Assembly: GCA_021775655.1 (NCBI GenBank)
Contig: JAJFHK010000270.1
Span: forward strand, 1-11,570
Length of the DNA: 11,570 bases
Direction of reading: 5' to 3'
Source: Filomicrobium sp.
GTDB lineage: Bacteria > Pseudomonadota > Alphaproteobacteria > Rhizobiales > Hyphomicrobiaceae
The notes under the pieces were generated by a model. The model did not search any database and was not told the DNA's origin. It was given only the letters and a program-made list of their open reading frames with translations. Of the stretch, positions 7,114 to 11,570 are shown in pieces (the first letter of the stretch is position 1; each line of letters begins with the position of its first letter). The translations under genes and the position numbers were made by a program.

Positions 7114-7697
7114 CCTTGGCCGCGAATCGAACTGTTTCCTTGCATATTTGTCACGTCTCGGAGCATTTCGTCTACATCTGGGCCACCCGGCCGCATCGGC
7201 CGGTCAGCGAATCGGGCAAGGCACCTCACCCGATCGTACATAACGATGGCCCCAGCCATCGCAACGTTGACGCAAAACCGCGTCGGGATCCTGACAACAT
7301 GGTCGCACCGCTCAATCAGCGGCGGCGACAGCGACCCAAGTTCCGGCCCAAGTACATAGGCTGCCCGGATCGGATGGCGGAAGCTTGGCAGGTCGATGGC
7401 TTCTTCGGTCAGTTCGACCCCAACCAACTGGCAACCTTGCGGCAACGCCATCTCGTCAAGCCCGTTCCAATTATAGTGCGGCAAGTGAGTGCGCCCTTTG
7501 GACGTATCTGCCGCAGCCTCCAACGCCTGATATGTTGCCCCGATCGTGAAGGTGAAGTTTGCCCCGAATCCATGTGCAGAACGCATCAAGTTACCGAGGT
7601 TCAGCGCCTTCGACATGCGCTCGCCGCCAATCGCGAAGTAACCTCGCGGCACAGGCGGCCAATTCGTCGACTGGACATTCATTCCTCTTTTCGACAT
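7110..7697 (-). CDS. SpoU/TrmH-family RNA methyltransferase
   Basis: SPOUT-superfamily RNA 2'-O-ribose methyltransferase using S-adenosylmethionine; the RNA target cannot be read from the sequence. In the 195-residue protein motif 1 is NLGNLMRSAHGFGA (33-46), with the conserved Asn33 and Arg39. Motif 2 is YVLGPELGSL (114-123), and motif 3 is VRIPTRFCVNVAMAGAIVMYD (135-155), a variant of the usual IPM-x-G-x-x-x-SLN-V form. The protein is close to the catalytic domain alone, with no N-terminal substrate-binding domain and a proline-rich, polar tail of about 30 residues. ATG 7697 is chosen because AGGAA lies five bases upstream; an ATG at 7682 is also possible. It is divergent from the quinone oxidoreductase gene across 61 bases. 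Confidence 0.9.
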   Translation of the reverse strand: MSKRGMNVQSTNWPPVPRGYFAIGGERMSKALNLGNLMRSAHGFGANFTFTIGATYQALEAAADTSKGRTHLPHYNWNGLDEMALPQGCQLVGVELTEEAIDLPSFRHPIRAAYVLGPELGSLSPPLIERCDHVVRIPTRFCVNVAMAGAIVMYDRVRCLARFADRPMRPGGPDVDEMLRDVTNMQGNSSIRGQG

Positions 7698-7758
7698 TCG
7701 GGTTCCTGGCGGTTTGAGGGGTGGCAATTGGGCGAGCCCGGCGGTTAAGAGGTTTCAC

Positions 7759-8736
7759 ATGAAGGCGGTCGTCTGCAAGTCCCTGAACGGCCCCCAGGGG
7801 CTAGAGCTGGTCAATCTGCCCGATCCACAGCCCGCCAGCGGTCAGGTCGTGGTAGCCGTGGAAGCCTGCGCCCTCAACTTTTTTGATACGCTCATTACCC
7901 GCGGAAAATATCAGTTCAAGCCGGAATTACCGTTCTCGCCCGGCGGTGAAATCGCCGGCGTTATCGAGGCCGTCGGTCCAAACGTTGAAGGATGGCGGTC
8001 AGGCGATCGTGTCGCAGCCTATCTAGGCTGGGGCGGAACTCGCGAGAAGGTTGCCGTCGATACCTCTCGCCTTGTTGCCATCCCGGAAGGTGTCAGCAGT
8101 GCGTCCGCCAGCGGCGTCTCAATTACCTACGGAACGGCGATCCACGGACTTCGCGACCGCGCCATGCTTCTACCGGGCGAAAGCGTCGCAGTACTAGGCG
8201 CATCCGGTGGCGCCGGACTGGCGGCAGTGGAACTAGCCGCAGCCATGGGCGCCCGCGTCATTGCGGTAGCCTCAAGTGCAGAGAAGCTCGAAGTCTGTCG
8301 TGCTCACGGCGCCGATGACGTCATCGACTACACGAGCGGCAACCTCAAATCCATTTTGCGCGATCTGACCGATGGAGCCGGCGTCGACGTGGTTTACGAT
8401 TGCGTCGGCGGCGAAAACGCTGAGCCGACGCTCAGGTCCTTGGCATGGGGTGGTCGTTATCTTGTCATCGGTTTTGCCTCCGGCGACATCCCGAAAATCG
8501 CACTAAACCTTCTTTTGTTGAAGGGAGCCTCGGCAATTGGGGTCTTCTGGAGCGAATCGGTGAATCGGGACCCTGCCAGTCATCGCGCCAACATGGCTGA
8601 CGTTATGGCCTGGACCGCCGACGGAATGTTGAAAGCTCGTGTCGATCGAACGCTGCCGCTCGAAAATGCCGCAGAGGCGCTTTGCCTGATCGACGACCGC
8701 AAGGCCGTCGGCAAGATTGTGCTGACGACCAAGTAG
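7759..8736 (+). CDS. NADPH:quinone oxidoreductase-like MDR family protein
   Basis: Zinc-independent medium-chain dehydrogenase/reductase that probably reduces quinones or related enones with NADPH in the cytosol. The 325-residue product has the GroES-like N-terminal domain with NFFDTLITRGKYQ (40-52) and LPFSPGGEIAGVIEAVG (57-73), followed by a Rossmann domain with VLGASGGAGLAAVELA (145-160) and GADDVIDY (184-191). The catalytic and structural zinc cysteines of alcohol dehydrogenases are absent, as expected for the quinone oxidoreductase branch. The end matches the family pattern LENAAEALCLIDDRKAVGKIVL. The start at ATG 7759 is supported by AAGAGG at 7747-7752. Substrate specificity cannot be told from sequence. 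Confidence 0.93.
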   Translation: MKAVVCKSLNGPQGLELVNLPDPQPASGQVVVAVEACALNFFDTLITRGKYQFKPELPFSPGGEIAGVIEAVGPNVEGWRSGDRVAAYLGWGGTREKVAVDTSRLVAIPEGVSSASASGVSITYGTAIHGLRDRAMLLPGESVAVLGASGGAGLAAVELAAAMGARVIAVASSAEKLEVCRAHGADDVIDYTSGNLKSILRDLTDGAGVDVVYDCVGGENAEPTLRSLAWGGRYLVIGFASGDIPKIALNLLLLKGASAIGVFWSESVNRDPASHRANMADVMAWTADGMLKARVDRTLPLENAAEALCLIDDRKAVGKIVLTTK

Positions 8737-8774
8737 GCGGTGTGGAACTTTTGTGCACGGCGAGAATTGATTCC

Positions 8775-8790
8775 TTAAGCGTCAATTAAC
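8775..8790 (+). promoter_or_regulatory. Perfect CtrA-type box upstream of the first DUF2865 gene
   Basis: TTAA (8775-8778), seven bases, then TTAAC (8786-8790) match the full consensus TTAA-N7-TTAAC of the alphaproteobacterial cell-cycle regulator CtrA. The site lies in the 174-base gap between the quinone oxidoreductase and the first DUF2865 gene, 120 bases before its ATG. Two GANTC sites, the CcrM methylation target, lie close by at 8769-8773 and 8809-8813. No other full CtrA box was noticed in the intergenic regions. Function is inferred from the motif only. Confidence 0.6.
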
Positions 8791-8910
8791 CAGCGGCTGA
8801 AAGAAACTGATTCTCCAGCCGAAATCCACGTGCGTGGGTTGCCTAGCAAGGTTCGCCTGGGTAACACAGTACACCGACATTTTAGTCCTCAGAGATAGCG
8901 GAAAGCTCTG

Positions 8911-10116
8911 ATGTTCTGCGTAAATGATGAGCCTAGCGGCCCGTTGCATTTCACTATTGGTGCACGATGGATCGGCGCGCTTGCTATCCTGGCTCTTGTT
9001 GCTGGACCGGGCTTCTTCGCGTTCGCGCTTATGGATGCACTTTATCGTGACGTTCCTCCCGCTTCCGTTTCCCGTCTCCACGTAAAGGCAACCGCGGGCG
9101 GTTCAGCAAGTCAGATGCCTGGCAGTCAGTTGAGTCCTGTCGCCGACAAAGTAACACCAGGGACGGGCTCAACGCACAGCAGCAGTGCCGCCCGAACATC
9201 CTCGAACAATCCCATACATGCCTATCTAAACCTAACGGGTAGGTCCGATTTTAACGCGCTGCCTTCTCATGACGGCGCACTAGACAGCCGTGCGTCGACC
9301 ACGACATACCGCACCGTCTGCGTGCGCCTATGTGACGGCTCTTATTTTCCGATCAGTGAAGCAGCAACGAACAGGCAGTTCGCTGCAGACGAGGCGCAAT
9401 GCCAGTCACGCTGCGGTTCGCCGGCCCGGCTATACGTCTATGCAAACGGCAGCGAAACGCCGCTTCAAATGCGCGACCTTTCCGGCAATACCTATCTTGA
9501 GTTGGAAACTGCTTTTCGGTTCCACACGTCCTATGATGCCCAGTGTAAATGCCGGTCCCAGCCGTGGACCTTAGCATCGAAAAATCGCCATCGCGGATAC
9601 GCCGAACTGGAAGCTGCAATGCATAGATCCGCTCCGATGCTGCCGGTCGCTGTCGTGGCGGACCAGACGTCGCCTGACGATGTTCCTCAGCTCGCTGATG
9701 TTTCGCATATGGCTTCTTTGGAAAATTCCAATGTGGCGCAAGTTCAAGCACAAACTTTGATCTCAGTGGAGGAGTCGGTAGCTCAAACGGTTGCAGCGCG
9801 CGCCGCAACCGAATCCGAAGTTGCTGCCATCACAGACGAGTGGAAATGGCGCGACCGGATTGCGGCCGTTGCCAGGCGAACAGCAATCGTTGCAGACTTG
9901 GAGCTTCCAGGACGCAGTCGGCCGGTACGTCTGGCAGCGGCTGCTCAGCCCCAAATTCCAATTGCCCCAAATTTCCTATTTCTGGATCCGGCGACATTTG
10001 AGCAAAGTTCGGGTCCGGGCGCAGTCGCGGTTGCCGAGCTTTCCGGACCGGTTCGTCAAGAGGCGCAGCGAAGCGCCACCGACATTCTTATGCGCAACCT
10101 GAATCCACATTTCTAA
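8911..10116 (+). CDS. DUF2865 domain protein with N-terminal membrane anchor (paralog A)
   Basis: Uncharacterised protein with a DUF2865 domain, a family found mainly in Rhizobiales. The 401 residues begin with a short cytoplasmic leader and one hydrophobic segment (about 20-45, WIGALAILALVAGPGFFAFAL), probably an uncleaved anchor placing the rest in the periplasm. A Ser/Gly/Pro-rich linker (about 50-130) leads to the domain, about 132-220: TYRTVCVRLCDGSYFPIS, QCQSRC, LYVY, TAFRFHTSYDAQCKCR. Six cysteines occur as CxxxC (137, 141), CxxxC (164, 168) and CxC (212, 214). The remaining ~180 residues are Ala/Val-rich without recognised domains, ending NLNPHF. GGAAA six bases before ATG 8911 serves as the ribosome-binding site. 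It is followed on the same strand by a second DUF2865 gene and preceded by a CtrA-type box. Confidence 0.85.
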   Translation: MFCVNDEPSGPLHFTIGARWIGALAILALVAGPGFFAFALMDALYRDVPPASVSRLHVKATAGGSASQMPGSQLSPVADKVTPGTGSTHSSSAARTSSNNPIHAYLNLTGRSDFNALPSHDGALDSRASTTTYRTVCVRLCDGSYFPISEAATNRQFAADEAQCQSRCGSPARLYVYANGSETPLQMRDLSGNTYLELETAFRFHTSYDAQCKCRSQPWTLASKNRHRGYAELEAAMHRSAPMLPVAVVADQTSPDDVPQLADVSHMASLENSNVAQVQAQTLISVEESVAQTVAARAATESEVAAITDEWKWRDRIAAVARRTAIVADLELPGRSRPVRLAAAAQPQIPIAPNFLFLDPATFEQSSGPGAVAVAELSGPVRQEAQRSATDILMRNLNPHF

Positions 10117-10135
10117 AATCTGACCGCCGGATCGC

Positions 10136-10158
10136 ATCGAAATCGGACAATTTTCGAT
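10136..10158. other. Inverted repeat between the two DUF2865 genes
   Basis: ATCGAAA (10136-10142) and TTTCGAT (10152-10158) form a perfect seven-base inverted repeat with a nine-base centre, about 20 bases after the stop of the first DUF2865 gene and 76 bases before the second. It is AT-rich without a T-run, so it is a poor terminator; it could equally be an operator or chance. Confidence 0.3.
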
Positions 10159-10233
10159 CAGCGTTCAGAAATTATTCGCTTTGTCGGCCGATACTGCCGC
10201 CAAGTGTTGAGTAATAGCGTTCTCGAAAAGTAA

Positions 10234-11211
10234 ATGATGCGTATCATCGGCCCATCGCAAGCGAGTGTTGTCCTTGCCTGCGTTCTCGCGAGCATTGCTG
10301 CGCCGGAAGCTGGCGCACAGTCTCTGTTCCAGAGCCTGTTTGGCAAAATGTTCAATAATTCGCCGCCCAAGACCGCCCCGTCTTCGGCACCCTCGGCCCA
10401 GGTAAGCCCGCTGCGGCAGGGGACGAACTTCGCCGTTCCAGACTACGGATATCGCAAACCTGAAACGCACCAGCAGCATTCGGGTGGGGTGTATCGCACG
10501 GTCTGCGTACGTACGTGCGATGGCTATTATTTCCCGATCAGCGGTTCGACTTCGCGCTACAAATTCCACAAGGATGCAGATGCCTGTTCGGCGCGCTGCA
10601 GCGGAGGCAAGCTCTACTATCTCCCCAGGCGATCTGAAAACATGGGCGCGATGATCGACCTCGGTGGACGCCGCTACGATCAACTCAAAAGCGCTTTCGT
10701 CTATCGCAAAAAGCTGATTAGCGGGTGCGCCTGCCGTCCGATGCCGTGGACTGCTGCCGAACGCGCTCGTCACAATCGCTACGCCTATGCCGAACAGATT
10801 CTCCGGCTCAACGAACAACGCGCCAAGAGGCTGCGTGAGCAGGCAATTGCCCGGGCTAACGAACCGTCGGTTGACGAAGGCTCGGAAAGACACCCGGCCA
10901 CAGATGCAGTCGCCGCAGTCCTGGAACGGAGTGAATCCGAGGTGCAGGCCGCCGATGGTGAACCCTCGACCAGCCAAATGCAGCCTCACGAAACCACCGA
11001 CAGCGCCTATCTTGCTGTTGTGAAAGCCGCAATTTCAGGTGAAGTGGTCCAATCAGCTCCGCCCCAGAAATATTCTCCCCGTCGTACCAAATCGATTTTG
11101 ACAACAAAGACAAAACCTCGCCGAAAGCGCAGAACGAAGCGCAAATCGGCACCGGCCACGGGCTGGTCGTCTGCAGGAGGCAGCAAGTACACTTGGCCCG
11201 GCGACCGCTGA
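10234..11211 (+). CDS. DUF2865 domain protein with cleavable signal peptide and basic tail (paralog B)
   Basis: Second DUF2865 protein, paralogous to its upstream neighbour. The 325-residue product has a probable Sec signal peptide (about 1-28, core SVVLACVLASIAAPEAGA, cut before QS). A Pro/Ser-rich stretch follows, then the domain at about 86-170: VYRTVCVRTCDGYYFPIS, DACSARC, KLYYLP, SAFVYRKKLISGCACRPMPW. The six cysteines repeat the spacing of the neighbour: C91/C95, C118/C122, C165/C167. Next comes a charged, probably helical region (about 175-215, rich in Arg, Ala and Glu) and a strongly basic C-terminus with KTKPRRKRRTKRK near residues 291-303. ATG 10234 is followed at once by ATG 10237; no strong Shine-Dalgarno is visible. 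A possible lipobox around C16 (VLAC) is poorly placed for a lipoprotein. Function unknown. Confidence 0.83.
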   Translation: MMRIIGPSQASVVLACVLASIAAPEAGAQSLFQSLFGKMFNNSPPKTAPSSAPSAQVSPLRQGTNFAVPDYGYRKPETHQQHSGGVYRTVCVRTCDGYYFPISGSTSRYKFHKDADACSARCSGGKLYYLPRRSENMGAMIDLGGRRYDQLKSAFVYRKKLISGCACRPMPWTAAERARHNRYAYAEQILRLNEQRAKRLREQAIARANEPSVDEGSERHPATDAVAAVLERSESEVQAADGEPSTSQMQPHETTDSAYLAVVKAAISGEVVQSAPPQKYSPRRTKSILTTKTKPRRKRRTKRKSAPATGWSSAGGSKYTWPGDR

Positions 11212-11266
11212 TCTCAGCCCTGCCCGGCCGGCAATTCCGCGCATCGTTCCTTGCAATCTTCAACAT

Positions 11267-11289
11267 CCGGCGCGATCATGATCCGCCGG
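11267..11289. repeat. Near-perfect 23-base palindrome upstream of the DUF2794 gene
   Basis: CCGGCG (11267-11272), an unpaired C, the perfect ten-base palindrome GATCATGATC (11274-11283) and CGCCGG (11284-11289) make up a 22-base dyad with a single inserted base. It lies 55 bases after the second DUF2865 gene and about 120 before the DUF2794 start. There is no downstream T-run, so it looks more like an operator or cruciform than a terminator. Confidence 0.55.
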
Positions 11290-11314
11290 TGCGTTGAAGC
11301 GTGCGCTTCTGCAC
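11289..11314. repeat. Second inverted repeat, directly abutting the first
   Basis: GAAGCG (11296-11301), TG, then CGCTTC (11304-11309) is a perfect six-base inverted repeat, flanked by outer arms GTGC (11289-11292) and GCAC (11311-11314) that also pair, with a small asymmetric internal loop. It shares base 11289 with the preceding palindrome, so the two structures are adjacent and slightly exclusive. No T-run follows. Confidence 0.5.
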
Positions 11315-11396
11315 TGGGCAATTGTAGGTGCCGGGGTGTCGCAAACTGGCGCGGATGCTGCGAAGCAGTGGGCATCCAAAGCGACCACAAGAAACG

Positions 11397-11403
11397 AAGG
11401 AGG
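11397..11403 (+). promoter_or_regulatory. Perfect Shine-Dalgarno that fixes the TTG start of the DUF2794 gene
   Basis: AAGGAGG is fully complementary to the 16S rRNA anti-Shine-Dalgarno core and sits six bases before TTG 11410. It is the strongest ribosome-binding site in the window, whereas most genes here have only AGGAA- or GAGG-type sites; it may compensate for the weak TTG start codon. Confidence 0.75.
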
Positions 11404-11409
11404 CGCATT

Positions 11410-11570
11410 TTGAGCGATAGCGAGCCTATACAATTCCTGAAGCTGCGGAGTAAGGGTGCGCCCTCCGTGGCCCCGCCCAGCCCACAAGGGGTCGGCGATC
11501 ATCGTAAAGTGAGCGCCCAAACCCGGTTTGATCGCAAAGAGCTTTCTCAGATCCTCTCGGTCTACGGTCG
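11410..11570 (+). CDS. DUF2794 family protein, 3' end cut by the window edge
   Basis: Start of an uncharacterised small protein of the DUF2794 family, which is widespread in Alphaproteobacteria. Only 53 complete codons are visible. After a variable, proline-containing leader the last residues read RFDRKELSQILSVYG, matching the family's conserved opening FDR-x-EL-x-x-IL-x-VYG that normally continues MVAAGEWRDYA. The start is a TTG at 11410, supported by a perfect AAGGAGG at 11397-11403 with six bases of spacing. An in-frame GTG at 11368 is open but would place an arginine-rich stretch at the N-terminus and lacks a ribosome-binding site. The frame stays open to the window end. The family call rests on a short stretch and could be wrong. 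Confidence 0.72.
   Translation, partial: MSDSEPIQFLKLRSKGAPSVAPPSPQGVGDHRKVSAQTRFDRKELSQILSVYG

Noticed and set aside
7107..7748. 213-codon plus-strand open frame opposite the methyltransferase
   Set aside because: It is antisense to a protein with clear SPOUT motifs, and its composition (Arg, His, Pro, Cys-rich) is that of a shadow frame.
8826..8837. CCACG-TG-CGTGG palindrome upstream of the first DUF2865 gene
   Set aside because: Only ten paired bases with a two-base centre; such short GC palindromes are common in GC-rich DNA, and no partner copy is seen nearby.
10234..10290. Lipoprotein signal (VLAC around residue 16) in DUF2865 paralog B
   Set aside because: The hydrophobic stretch before the cysteine is too short and continues past it to a better signal-peptidase I site (AGA before QS).
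10165..10989. 274-codon minus-strand open frame opposite the second DUF2865 gene
   Set aside because: Long only because the GC-rich opposite strand lacks stops; the sense strand carries the conserved DUF2865 cysteine signature.
11260..11520. 86-codon minus-strand open frame at the right edge
   Set aside because: It is antisense to the DUF2794 start and its perfect Shine-Dalgarno, with no family resemblance.
1..11570. Mobile element, phage, toxin-antitoxin or defence genes, CRISPR, tRNA or rRNA
   Set aside because: I read both strands for transposase, integrase, small paired genes, regular repeats and cloverleaf-like segments and found none.

Overview
The window looks like chromosomal housekeeping DNA from an alphaproteobacterium, most likely Rhizobiales and perhaps close to Mesorhizobium/Phyllobacteriaceae. 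The evidence is the run aroE-coaE-dnaQ, convergent secB, fxsA, a Tim44-like gene, mltA and an Smr-domain gene, which is a common alphaproteobacterial neighbourhood, plus an IalB-family protein, DUF2865 proteins and a DUF2794 protein, all typical of Rhizobiales. The taxonomic call is inferred from gene content; no database search was run. I see no insertion sequence, integrase, CRISPR array, tRNA or rRNA.

Layout. 1-2102 (+): shikimate dehydrogenase (5' end outside the window), dephospho-CoA kinase and the DNA polymerase III epsilon exonuclease, tightly packed as one likely operon. 2118-3402 (-): the export chaperone SecB, then, after a 238-base gap, the membrane protein FxsA. 3403-3799: a 397-base intergenic region between divergent genes. 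3800-6445 (+): a Tim44-like membrane-anchored protein, a 143-base spacer carrying three direct repeats, the lytic transglycosylase MltA, and an Smr-domain protein whose start overlaps the mltA stop. 6517-7697 (-): an IalB-family periplasmic protein and a SpoU/TrmH-family RNA methyltransferase. 7759-8736 (+): an NAD(P)H:quinone oxidoreductase-like MDR protein, divergent from the methyltransferase. 8911-11211 (+): two tandem DUF2865 proteins, preceded by a perfect CtrA-type box. From 11410 (+): the first 53 codons of a DUF2794 protein, cut by the window end, preceded by two palindromes.

How the genes fit together. The first block is primary metabolism and replication fidelity. The middle block leans toward the cell envelope: SecB delivers unfolded proteins to the Sec translocase, FxsA and the Tim44-like protein are membrane-associated, and MltA cuts peptidoglycan. 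The last block holds exported or membrane-anchored proteins of unknown function (IalB family, two DUF2865 paralogs). The strongest leads are the CtrA-type site upstream of the DUF2865 pair, the six-cysteine signature shared by the two paralogs, and the repeated or palindromic elements in the tim44-mltA and pre-DUF2794 gaps. I found no convincing new multi-gene system; most of the window is ordinary.
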